Shown: one piece after another, positions 31,612 to 40,822 of the stretch
How the letters are laid out: every line of letters begins with the position of its first letter
How positions within the stretch are numbered: the first letter of the stretch is position 1
Assembly (NCBI RefSeq): GCF_032193765.1
Contig: NZ_JAVBIJ010000001.1
Location: forward strand, 992,001 to 1,056,000
From: Rhodoferax potami
GTDB lineage: Bacteria > Pseudomonadota > Gammaproteobacteria > Burkholderiales > Burkholderiaceae_C
Reading direction: 5' to 3'
Length of the DNA stretch: 64,000 bases
Translations under genes and position numbers: made by a program
The notes under the pieces: generated by a model
Databases searched by the model: none
What the model saw: only the letters and a program-made list of their open reading frames with translations
Told to the model about the DNA's origin: nothing

Positions 31612-31632
31612 AAATGAGAAGTTGTCGCATTT
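31612..31632. promoter_or_regulatory. possible Fur box between bfd and the Sel1 gene
   Basis: AAATGAGAA-GTTGTC-GCATTT is an imperfect palindrome resembling the Fur consensus, placed in the divergent region between bfd and the Sel1-repeat gene. The match is weaker than the boxes at 37339 and 37986. Confidence 0.4.
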
Positions 31633-31670
31633 GCATTTATAGTTCTTAAAAAAATTTACTTTTGTTTACC

Positions 31671-32431
31671 ATGCCCGCGCTAAAACTTCATTTGCCTCCT
31701 TCTCCCGATATTCTCAAATCCATGACACCGCAAGACTGGCAAGCAGTGACACAAGCCGAGCCGCTTGCCGCAGCCCGCTGGATGGAAGCCGCAGCCGCGC
31801 TTGGCAGTGCGGATGCACAAGCCATCGCCGGGCAATGGCTGCTCGATGGCCACGGACAACCCCGGAATCCAGATGCCGCAAGGGCCAGTTTTTTGAAAGC
31901 GGCGCAGCAGGCACACCCCATGGGCATGAATATGGCCGGTCGTTGTTTTGAAAACGGTTGGGGGGGGACGTGGACTACTTTGCGGCCGCCAACTGGTACC
32001 GCCAGGCAGCGCACGCGGGGCTGGATGCGGCGATGTACAACTACGCCAATCTGCTGGCAGCCGGCATGGGGGTTGCACAGGACGAAGCCGCCGCACTGGA
32101 GTGGTACCGCCACGCCGCAGCGCGCGGGCATGCCAAGTCCATGACCAAGATCGGCTATTTTTACGAGGATGGCAGGGTCGTGGCCCGTGACCTCAATGCG
32201 GCCTTTGTCTGGTTTGAAGCCGGGGCCACAGGCGGCGACTTCCGCGGGCAATTCAACTACGCCACCTTGCTGGCACAGCGCGGTGATTTGCAAGCGGCAT
32301 TGCACTGGTTGCGCAAGGTGCCTGCCACTGCCACGGCCGCTTATCTGCGCCAAGCAGGCCAGCGGCTGCTGGATTCCAGCTACCCCGAAATTCGTAGTAT
32401 TGGCGAATCCATGCTTCAAAAAGCCGCCTAG
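31671..32431 (+). pseudogene. Sel1-repeat protein, frameshifted in a G8 tract (or phase-variable)
   Basis: The frame from 31671 encodes an N-terminus with Sel1-like repeats up to RCFENGWG. It then shifts, and the following frame continues as DVDYFAAANWYRQAAHAGLDAAMYNYANLLAAGMGVAQ... to 32431. The break coincides with eight Gs at 31960-31967; nine Gs would restore one continuous frame of about 253 residues. As read, the first frame runs out of frame to 32144. Sel1 repeats (about five visible) form an alpha-solenoid used in protein contacts. Sel1 genes near piuC-type loci are also known from pseudomonads. Whether this is a sequencing error, a real mutation or slipped-strand switching cannot be decided here. 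Confidence 0.8.
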
Positions 32432-32471
32432 CGCGCACCGATATTGTGCGAATAGCTATAAATAAGATAGC
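32431..32471 (-). repeat. dispersed palindromic repeat, copy J, at the DUF1513 stop
   Basis: On the minus strand it has the head GCTATCTTATTTATAGC, then TATTCGCAC and a tail GTGCGCGC. The stop codon and last residues (LLSYL) of the DUF1513 gene lie within it. Confidence 0.6.
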
Positions 32472-33631
32472 AGAGTGCCGTGGTTGTCCCAGCCTCTGGC
32501 CAAGCTGTAGCGCTTGTGGGGGCTGGCACTGCCAGTGGCGCTGGTGTCTGTAGGCGCAAGTAGTGCCTCGCGGCTACCGCCCGCGATAAAGCCATCAGCG
32601 CTGTTACCTACAGGCATTAGCGCGCCGGCGCCTGCCAATGGCAGCATGCCTCTCCACTCGCCAGTTGCGGACCAACCCATTACCTGGCCGGCAAAGGTTG
32701 CGCTCACCCAAAACGTATCGGCCGCCCAGCACACGTCGCCCGCGTAGCCCTGCCACCCGTCGGGCGCTGCGCCCTCGGCGGGCCACGCCACTGTGTGCAG
32801 CCCCTCGGAGCCCAATAAGGCCAACGCCGGCGCCGCTTGCCGCAGCGCAGGGTCTGAATGCTCGGCTTGCAAGGCTACCGCCAAGGTGCCATCGGGTGCC
32901 AGCGCGAGGTGGCGCAGGCTCAAATACGGGTCTTCTAACGCGAACTGCGCGACGATGCGGCCGCTGGTGCTGTCCAGCCGCGTCAGGTAAGAGGCCATTT
33001 GCGGCAGGTTGCGTTTGCGGCGACCTGTTTCGGGCAGGGTCAAAATTCCGCCATTCGCCACGATCAGGTGCCCACCAGGCTCCCACATCAAGGCGTGGGG
33101 GCCGATGCCCCCGCTGGGGAATTCGCGAATCGTTTCCAACGAACCTGCATGCCGCTGCGCAATCAGCCCTTGGCCGGTGTCGCCATCGCTCTCGGTGGTG
33201 AAAATGAATTTCCCGTCCGGCGACTGCACAGCGTGGCCCTCCAAGTAGCGGTCCGGCTCCATGGGGTGTAGGTGCAGCAGGCGGCCGTTGCGCGTGTCCA
33301 CCCGGGCCAGGTATTCACCGGGCCGGCGTGCGACCACCAGCGCCACTGGCGCTTGGCCGGCGCGTGAGGCGGTGAGGGGCAGCAGTTGGTGCGCCCGGTC
33401 GGGCAGGGCGGTGGCCCAGCGGGCGCCCTGTGGGGTCCAGACACCGGCGTAGGTTTGCCCCCGGTCTTGCCAGGCGGTGAGCACTTGTGTCTCTTTGACG
33501 CGCGCATTTGTTGTGGCAAAAGCTGTGCGGGGCTGCCCTGCACCCCAAACTGCGAGGCCCATGGTGGCCAGTGTGCTCAGTGTTTGCCGGCGCGTCAGCG
33601 GCTGAGCGTCTGGCGCAGGGTCAATCGCCAT
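32456..33631 (-). CDS. DUF1513 family periplasmic protein
   Basis: This 391-residue protein, last gene of the imelysin operon, has a Tat-like signal (LTRRQTLSTLATMGLAVWG). It probably folds as a beta-propeller: repeated strand motifs include YLARVDTRNGRLL, HAVQSPDGKFIFTTESD, GPHALMWEPGGHLIVANGG and LAPDGTLAVALQ. DUF1513 genes accompany imelysin and di-haem genes in an order also seen at the Pseudomonas icmP locus. Function is unknown. The start at 33631 overlaps the upstream imelysin stop by 11 bp (33637 is possible). Its C-terminus is supplied by repeat copy J. Confidence 0.87.
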   Translation of the reverse strand: MAIDPAPDAQPLTRRQTLSTLATMGLAVWGAGQPRTAFATTNARVKETQVLTAWQDRGQTYAGVWTPQGARWATALPDRAHQLLPLTASRAGQAPVALVVARRPGEYLARVDTRNGRLLHLHPMEPDRYLEGHAVQSPDGKFIFTTESDGDTGQGLIAQRHAGSLETIREFPSGGIGPHALMWEPGGHLIVANGGILTLPETGRRKRNLPQMASYLTRLDSTSGRIVAQFALEDPYLSLRHLALAPDGTLAVALQAEHSDPALRQAAPALALLGSEGLHTVAWPAEGAAPDGWQGYAGDVCWAADTFWVSATFAGQVMGWSATGEWRGMLPLAGAGALMPVGNSADGFIAGGSREALLAPTDTSATGSASPHKRYSLARGWDNHGTLLSYL

Positions 33632-34696
33632 CGGCATCCGTAAACCCTTGGCTGAAATCGAAGAGTCGGGCCCCCATGTCACTGGCCAAGGTGTGCAGCG
33701 CCGCGATGCTGTTCTGTGCGCGCAATACGCTACTTGGTGCTTGCGGGCGGGCCGCGTGCACTGCAAGGCGGGTCGTTGCCAGTTGCTGCGCCAGTTGGGT
33801 GGCAGGCGCGAGGTGGCCGCGCGAGCGCAACAGGTCGGTAAAGCACCGGGCCGCTGCGTCGTTGGAGGGTGCGCAGTTGCCTGCAGGGTCGCCCGCCAGA
33901 AAGTTTGCGATGCTCTCCCACTGCGCCTGCCACGCGGCGGCGGTTTGCCCGCTCAGGCCCCGCACCCAAATGGTGCTGTCTTTGCCCCGGGTGTTGACCC
34001 GCATTTTCTTCAGGCGTAATTGGTCGAGGCTGCCCATGCATTGGGTGAACCATTCGCCGTAGTCGGTCCAGGCTTGTGCTTCATCCACCGAGCCGCTGTC
34101 AGGCGCCTGTGTTGCAGTCTGGTAGGCCTGCAGCAGGGTGCCTGCCTCTGCAGATACCTCGCTGCTAATAGCCGCAGCGAGCGCCTGCGCACCAGGCTGG
34201 GTCGCCTGGGGCCAGAGCAGCCACTCCAAAGCGGGCAGCCCTTTGGCGCCGACCCCGGCAGCGCGCACCCGGGCGGCTAAGACCTCCGCGCTGGCATCCT
34301 TTGCGACTTGCGCCAGCGCTTGTACCTGTGCGGTGCGGGTCGGCCAAAAGTCCAGGGTGCGCACCGAGCGGCGCTCCAGCAGGGCCCCTGCAGGCACCGC
34401 CGCCAGTTGCTCCCACGCCAACATGCAGCGCACCCAGGCTGCGCGTTGGGCGGGCAGGTCTGCAGGCGTGGTTTGCAGGGTCTGTTGAAGTGCGCTGGCG
34501 GTTTGGGCGAATGCATGGGCGCGTGGCAGCCAGTGGCTTTGTAGACCGCCCATCGCCAGTTCGCTCGCGCGGTAAAACGGCGTCGCCGTCCCGGTGGGCG
34601 CTGCGCAGCTGGATGCTATGGTTTTTGTAGCTGCATGCGCAGTTTGTATGAGCGCTAGAGCACTCAAAGACCATGTTTTGAGAAGGGTGCGCCGCT

Positions 34697-34700
<4 letters not shown>
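33621..34700 (-). CDS. imelysin family protein, degenerate GxHxxE
   Basis: This is the second imelysin-like (peptidase M75/IrpA) protein of the operon, 359 residues, with a signal peptide ending ALIQTAHA. The family motif GxHxxE appears as GLPALE, so the His is replaced by Pro and the putative metal site is altered. The two-helical-bundle pattern is otherwise kept (DLPAQRAAWVRCMLAWEQL). Part of the signal peptide and mature N-terminus (about residues 13-30) is encoded by a dispersed palindromic repeat (34614-34672). It overlaps the di-haem gene by 4 bp. Confidence 0.9.
34614..34672 (+). repeat. dispersed palindromic repeat, copy E, inside an imelysin signal peptide
   Basis: GCTATGGTTTTTGTAGC, then TGCATGCGC, a spacer and GAGCGCTAGAGC reproduce head, middle and tail of the family. 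The copy lies wholly inside the coding region, antisense to it, and encodes the hydrophobic core and cleavage site of the signal peptide. Confidence 0.75.
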
Positions 34701-36141
<1,441 letters not shown>

Positions 36142-36145
<4 letters not shown>

Positions 36146-37299
36146 TGCGCTTGGGCCAGCTTGTGGATGCCCAAAGCGGCGGCTGCTTCGGTCAAGTCTT
36201 TGGATTGCTGGACCAAGCTGTCGATCGTCTTTTGCAACCGGATGCGCCCCGGCGCGTCTTTGGCACCCAGGATCTCCCGGTCAAAGGGAGCCTGGATCGC
36301 GTTGGCGAACGCCACGCTCCGGGCGATTTGTTGACTCACTTTGTCTGCAAGGGCCGGGTTTTTGAGTGCTACCAAGTCTTTGAGCGAGGGGCCTTGCAGC
36401 GAAGTGCCGTCCAGGCGCTGGTAGCTGCCGAGCCAGACGTTTTGGATGCCCTGCGCGTTGGTGGCAGCATCGCGGTGGGTGTTGTCAGAGAAGCAGGAGT
36501 GTTCGTCTTCTTTGTCCTGGGTGTTCATCGCGACTTCCAGTCGCTCTCCGGCCAGCTCGCCACGGGACAGTGAGCCGAGGCCGACGATCATTTTGTGCAC
36601 CGACTGGATGCCGCCTTGCTCAAATCGCGCACGGTAGTTCTTGCTGGCAGGTGCCCAGGCTTTGACGAGGAAGCCCAGGTCATCTATCAGCAGCTCGGTC
36701 ACCACCATTAGGTAGGTGCGGCGGCGATCTGCGTTGGCGGTTTTGCCATCCACAAAGTCTTCAAAAGAGCGGTTGCCCGGGCCGGTGTCGCTTTGGTCCT
36801 GACCCCACAGCAGGAACTCAATGGCGTGCCAACCGGCGGCAATGTTCTCTTCGCCGCCGCGCTCGTTCAGCTTGGCGAGCGTAGCTTTGTTGATCGTGAT
36901 CTTCCGGTTGTTGACGATGCCGGCCTTGGGCTTGCCGGCCACGCTGTCAATGTAGGACTCATCCAGAGGCCAGGCGTTGAGTCGTCCCTCGGGGCCCTTG
37001 TCGTCATCGATCGGGCCGCTGTAGAAGCGAAAGGCTTCGGTCTGGCCGTAAAACTCGCGGGCAGCCAGCCATGCTTTTTTCGCGTCGTCCAAGCCTTGGG
37101 CGCTCGGGGCCGCGGTCAAGGCCTTTATGGCCTTTTGCAGGCCCCGTGCGCTGGTCAACACGTCTTGGTAGTTGGCCGAGACCAATTCTGCGTAGTTGCG
37201 CACGACGCTGGCGGTATCAACGGTCTGCGCCCGCAAGGGGAGTCCGCTCAAGAGGGTGGCTGCGAGAAGGGTCCCTTGGAGGAAGCTGCGTTTATGCAT
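36142..37299 (-). CDS. imelysin family iron-regulated protein (IrpA/IcmP-like)
   Basis: This is the first gene of the imelysin operon, 385 residues, with a signal peptide ending LPLRAQ. The canonical GxHxxE motif is intact as GWHAIEFLLWGQD, unlike in its downstream paralogue. The family includes Pseudomonas IcmP and cyanobacterial IrpA, both induced by iron starvation. Whether it is a peptidase or an iron-binding protein is debated. A strong Fur-box match at 37339-37357 lies 40 bp upstream, so iron repression is likely. Confidence 0.94.
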
Positions 37300-37338
37300 G
37301 GAGTCTTTCTGCGAAGTGCAAATCTAAACGCACATCTT

Positions 37339-37357
37339 AATGCAAATCGTTCTCAAT
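37339..37357 (-). promoter_or_regulatory. Fur box upstream of the imelysin operon
   Basis: On the minus strand it reads ATTGAGAACGATTTGCATT, close to the Fur consensus with 7-1-7 symmetry TGAGAAC-G-ATTTGCA. It is 40 bp before the imelysin start. Confidence 0.75.
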
Positions 37358-37405
37358 AAATTACGCAAAAAAACGCTGAGGTCATCAGCGTTGAAGGGGA
37401 GCGAT

Positions 37406-37882
37406 TTAGGAGAGTTCGCCCATTTGCGACTGCAGATAGTTGGGAAGGCCCACTTTGTCGATCAGGTCGATCTGGGTTTCCAGAAAGTCGATGTGCTCTT
37501 CAGTGTCATCCAGAATTTTTTGGAGCAGATCACGGGACACATAGTCGCGCACCGACTCGCAGTGGGCAATGCCAGCTTTGATGGTGATTTGTGCACCCAT
37601 TTCTGCCTTCAGATCGCACTCCAAAGCCTCGGGCACGGTTTCGCCGACCATGATTTTTGCCATGTCTTGCAGGTTGGGCAGGCCGTCGAGCATGAAGATG
37701 CGGTCCATCAACATGTCGGCGTGCTTCATTTCACCAATGGATTCGCTGTACTCCTTTTTCGCCAGCTTCTCGAAGCCCCAGTGCTTGTACATGCGGTAGT
37801 GCAAAAAGTACTGGTTGATGGCGGTGAGTTCGTTCTTGAGCTGGGCCTGCAGGTGGCCGATGACTTGGGCGTCGCCTTTCAT
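37406..37882 (-). CDS. bfr: bacterioferritin
   Basis: Bfr forms a 24-subunit shell that oxidises and stores iron and binds haem between subunits. The 158-residue protein has ferroxidase ligands E18, E51 and H54 and the axial haem ligand M52 (GEMKHADML), with later ligands in DTEEHIDFLETQ. ATG at 37882 has AAAGGAG upstream. A promoter TTGCTT-16-GATAAT lies at 37908-37935. Its partner ferredoxin Bfd is encoded about 6 kb away in the same iron region. Confidence 0.96.
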   Translation of the reverse strand: MKGDAQVIGHLQAQLKNELTAINQYFLHYRMYKHWGFEKLAKKEYSESIGEMKHADMLMDRIFMLDGLPNLQDMAKIMVGETVPEALECDLKAEMGAQITIKAGIAHCESVRDYVSRDLLQKILDDTEEHIDFLETQIDLIDKVGLPNYLQSQMGELS

Positions 37883-37907
37883 GGGGGTACTCCTTTTTGA
37901 AACGGTC

Positions 37908-37935
37908 ATTATCCCTTTGGGGGTTGTCGAAGCAA
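37908..37935 (-). promoter_or_regulatory. bfr promoter, TTGCTT-16-GATAAT
   Basis: On the minus strand TTGCTT and GATAAT are 16 bp apart and end 25 bp before the bfr start codon. Confidence 0.5.
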
Positions 37936-37950
37936 ATGGAGTGGGCCTAA

Positions 37951-37979
37951 AAAATCCCGCAATAGCAGCGCGGGATTTT
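37951..37979 (-). terminator. terminator/insulator hairpin upstream of bfr
   Basis: AAAATCCCGC pairs perfectly with GCGGGATTTT around a 9-nt loop, with TTTTTT following on the minus strand. It lies upstream of the bfr promoter and next to the divergent promoter. It therefore probably stops leftward read-through into bfr. Confidence 0.7.
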
Positions 37980-37985
37980 GAAGTT

Positions 37986-38004
37986 AATGAGAATGATTCG
38001 CATA
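37986..38004 (+). promoter_or_regulatory. Fur box within the promoter of the DUF2325 unit
   Basis: AATGAGAATGATTCGCATA has the symmetry TGAGAAT-G-ATTCGCA. It fills the spacer between a possible -35 (TTGAAG, 37978-37983) and a -10 (TATACT, 38003-38008), an ideal position for Fur repression of the rightward genes. Confidence 0.75.
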
Positions 38005-38055
38005 TACTTTGATTTCAGGTCTCGCTGTGATACCTGTTTCCACAAGGAGATGACG

Positions 38056-38367
38056 ATGCCCACGCATTGGAAGCCGCAAGACGAGGAATACCTCATTCCA
38101 ACCGCCGAAGCCTTGATGGCCAGCACCATGGCCCTGATGACGGGACATGTGCAGACAGCTTGCCCGGAACACCGGGAGGCCATGGTCGCAAAAATTGTGA
38201 GTAACCTGACCCGCCTGTCGGCCGACCCTTTGTTGTCGCCCGGCTTCCAAACTTTGTTGTGGTCCTTGCGACAGCGGTGGTCGCGCCAGGGTTCGCCTGA
38301 AACGTGGCCGCGCCCCGCTGCGGCAGATGGGGGCTTCTGGCATGCCAGTCCTGAGGCGATTCAATGA
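38056..38367 (+). CDS. hypothetical protein, first gene of a Fur-controlled unit
   Basis: I do not recognise a family. The 103-residue soluble protein starts MPTHWKPQDEEYLIPTAEALMASTMALMTG. AAGGAG lies 6 nt before ATG 38056; the ATG at 38050 is too close to it. The protein is Trp- and Met-rich and has one cysteine in a TACPEHRE context. Its stop overlaps the next start (ATGA). The promoter contains a Fur box, so expression under iron limitation is expected. Confidence 0.75.
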   Translation: MPTHWKPQDEEYLIPTAEALMASTMALMTGHVQTACPEHREAMVAKIVSNLTRLSADPLLSPGFQTLLWSLRQRWSRQGSPETWPRPAAADGGFWHASPEAIQ

Positions 38368-38561
38368 GCGAGTTCGCCAGCAAACACCGCGCAGCCGGGC
38401 GCTACCGGTCGATGTGCCCTTGCTGCGAGCCAGAGGCTGAACCCGTGCGTGGCCGCCCGACCAAGCAAGCCCCCCGCCGCCCCGTGATGGCATGGCGTGT
38501 TCGCTTGGCAAATGGCCTGGAGCAAGTCGTTCAGCAAGCCACAGAAACCGGAGAGGCTTAA
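38364..38561 (+). CDS. small Cys-containing hypothetical protein
   Basis: The 65-residue basic protein has a CPCC motif near its middle (YRSMCPCCEPEAEPVRG) that could bind metal or be redox active. No family is recognised. It is translationally coupled to the gene before it, and the DUF2325 gene begins 2 bp after its stop, so all three form one unit. Confidence 0.7.
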   Translation: MSEFASKHRAAGRYRSMCPCCEPEAEPVRGRPTKQAPRRPVMAWRVRLANGLEQVVQQATETGEA

Positions 38562-38563
38562 CC

Positions 38564-39832
38564 ATGCCAATTGCAAATCAGGACCCTGTGGCCGTCAGCG
38601 CTACGATGGACAACCCCGACATCTGCCCACCCGCCCATTTGTTGCCTGCCGGCGCCACAGGTTCGCGCCGCAAGCGCCTGTGGGACTTGGGGACCCATTG
38701 CCATTGCCCTCTGGTGGGGGTGAGTTTGCCAATGGAGGTGCTTCGGCGGCTGGTCAACAAGTCGCTAGGCGCGCAAGCGGTTGCCAATGACTACGAGGTG
38801 CATGCGGGTGCGGTTGCCGAGGCTGCGCGCCGCTGCAAGCTCTCGGAGCTGATGCAGGCCGAGCTCGAATCCCGGTATGTGCGCGAGATCCAAGCCTTCA
38901 AGGCGGCGAAAAGCAGTTTGGCGGTGGCCGAGTTGTGGGTCAATCACCTGAAAGCAGGCGATGTGGCGGGCGCCTTCTGGGCGGCCTTGACGCACCCTCG
39001 TTGTGATGCCGCGCTACAAGATGCCATGTGCAAAGACCTGCACATGTTTCAACACCAGGCTGGGGCCGGCGTGCGGCTTGAAATCGCGCGTTTCAATGCC
39101 TTGGCTCATGAAAACGCGGTGTTGACGCGTGAGCTCGGCAAGGTGCAGGAGCGCATCTCCCGTGTGATGGTGCAGAAAACGGCAGAGCTCGATCGTGTGC
39201 AAGCGGAGCTGCTGCGCCTCAGGGCGGAGAGCATCGCCAAGGACAGTCGACTTGCGTTCTGGGCGCAGGACTACGCGGAGTTGCAAGCCTCGATTCCGCA
39301 GCTCGATGAGCGTCAACGATTGCAAAAGCGCATTGAGCAACTTCTGCTACGCCAAGAGGAGCAAGACCAATTGCTCGCCGATTGCCGTCGCAAACTACAA
39401 GTGGCAGAACGCAGTTTGCTGGAGAGGGCGCGCCCGGAGCGCATGGATACGAGCGCGGTCATGGGAGTCGAGGGGCAACAAGTACCGGTGCGCTTTGATC
39501 ACAAAGTCGTCTTGTGTGTAGGCGGGCGCACCGGCAATGTGGCCAACTACCGTGATGTTGTTGAGCGGGTAGGAGGGCGCTTTGCGCACCACGACGGTGG
39601 CGTGGAGGACAACGCTGCGGTTTTGGATGCCAACCTGGCGGCGGCTGATCTGGTCATTTGCCAGACCGGCTGCATCAGCCACAACGCCTACTGGCGGGTC
39701 AAAGACTTCTGCAAGCGCACCGGCAAGCAGTGTGTCTACGTGGAGAGCGCCAGCGCCTCCTCCCTAGAGCGCAAATTGCAGACGCTCAGTACACCAGTCG
39801 TTCAGGATGAATTTCCTGAAGAATCGTCGTAG
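38564..39832 (+). CDS. DUF2325 domain protein with N-terminal HCHC and coiled coil
   Basis: The 422-residue protein has three parts. An N-terminal region contains [10 protein letters not shown], a possible metal site. A long helical coiled coil follows (about 175-310, rich in Glu/Gln/Arg/Leu). The C-terminal DUF2325 domain ([20 protein letters not shown] ... [32 protein letters not shown]) has four cysteines in a Rossmann-like pattern. The biochemical role of DUF2325 is unknown. The Fur box of this unit suggests an iron-related role. It is convergent with ppsR, with a 47-bp overlap. Confidence 0.85.
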   Translation: MPIANQDPVAVSATMDNPDICPPAHLLPAGATGSRRKRLWDLGTHCHCPLVGVSLPMEVLRRLVNKSLGAQAVANDYEVHAGAVAEAARRCKLSELMQAELESRYVREIQAFKAAKSSLAVAELWVNHLKAGDVAGAFWAALTHPRCDAALQDAMCKDLHMFQHQAGAGVRLEIARFNALAHENAVLTRELGKVQERISRVMVQKTAELDRVQAELLRLRAESIAKDSRLAFWAQDYAELQASIPQLDERQRLQKRIEQLLLRQEEQDQLLADCRRKLQVAERSLLERARPERMDTSAVMGVEGQQVPVRFDHKVVLCVGGRTGNVANYRDVVERVGGRFAHHDGGVEDNAAVLDANLAAADLVICQTGCISHNAYWRVKDFCKRTGKQCVYVESASASSLERKLQTLSTPVVQDEFPEESS

Positions 39833-40607
39833 CGATCTCTTCGATGGACTTGGTCGTGGTGGACAGCCACCGGATCCCGGTGCGGCGCATCATGGCCTCG
39901 GCCTCGCTGACTTCCATGCGGCAGTTCTCGAGTGAGGCGTATTTGGAGTGGGGCCGCCGTTCATTGCGGATCTCTGACAGGCGCTCGGGCTGGATGGTGA
40001 GGCCGAAAATCTTCCCGCGGTGCGGCACCAGGGCCGGCGGTAGCTGGCGGCGCTCAAAGTCTTCGGGAATCAAAGGATAGTTAGACGCTTTCAGGCCATA
40101 TTGCATGGCTAGATATAGCGATGTCGGGGTTTTGCCGCTGCGGCTGACCCCGACCAGGATCACATCGCTTTGCTCCAGGTCGCGGTTGCTTTGCCCGTCG
40201 TCGTGGGCCAATGAGAAGTTGATGGCCTCGATCCGGTCGTGGTATTCCTTGCTCTTGCTGGCGTCGCTGAAGCGGCCGATCCGGTGGTTGGATTTCAAGC
40301 CCAACTCTTGCTCCAGCGGGTGTACGAACATACCGAACATGTCGAGCAACATGCCTTGGCAGCCTTCTTGGATGACTCTCAGCACATCCATGTTTACCAA
40401 AGTCGTAAACACAATCGGCTTGTTGCCGTCGACCACGCCTGTATGGTTGATCTGCCGGACCGCTTGGTGCGCTTTGTCCACCGTATCCACGAAAGGCAAG
40501 CGCACATGCCGTGCTTTGGTCTCAAATTGGGCCAGGATCGCATTGCCGAATGTTTCAGCGGTAATGCCGGTGCCGTCAGAAATAAAGAATACGGTGCGTT
40601 GGGGCAT
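39786..40607 (-). CDS. ppsR: PEP synthetase regulatory kinase/pyrophosphorylase
   Basis: PpsR (DUF299) inactivates PEP synthase by ADP-dependent phosphorylation of a Thr next to the catalytic His, and reactivates it by phosphorolysis. The 273-residue protein starts [19 protein letters not shown] and carries the P-loop [15 protein letters not shown]. It is divergent from ppsA, its target. ATG at 40607 gives the usual length; 40646 is possible. Its 3' end overlaps the DUF2325 gene by 47 bp. Confidence 0.95.
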   Translation of the reverse strand: MPQRTVFFISDGTGITAETFGNAILAQFETKARHVRLPFVDTVDKAHQAVRQINHTGVVDGNKPIVFTTLVNMDVLRVIQEGCQGMLLDMFGMFVHPLEQELGLKSNHRIGRFSDASKSKEYHDRIEAINFSLAHDDGQSNRDLEQSDVILVGVSRSGKTPTSLYLAMQYGLKASNYPLIPEDFERRQLPPALVPHRGKIFGLTIQPERLSEIRNERRPHSKYASLENCRMEVSEAEAMMRRTGIRWLSTTTKSIEEIATTILQEIHPERLVY

Positions 40608-40822
40608 ATGGAGGTCGTTGGTGGTGTCAGTCAGATGCAAGGGCATGGCGGGGTTTCGTAATCGGGTTACACGATGTGCCCACCTACAATGATTGCAATT
40701 TAGCGCATTTAGGTACCAGTTACGTTTCCCACAACACCAACAACAGGAAAGTGACAGGTCGCGCGACCCGCCCAAGGCTTGGCCGGCGGGTCAAAGAAAG
40801 GTTTTAACTTCTGGAGCATCCT

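Noticed and set aside
40608..40822. Possible small RNA or riboswitch in the ppsR-ppsA divergent region
   Set aside because: No convincing conserved structure or terminator; treated as a promoter region.
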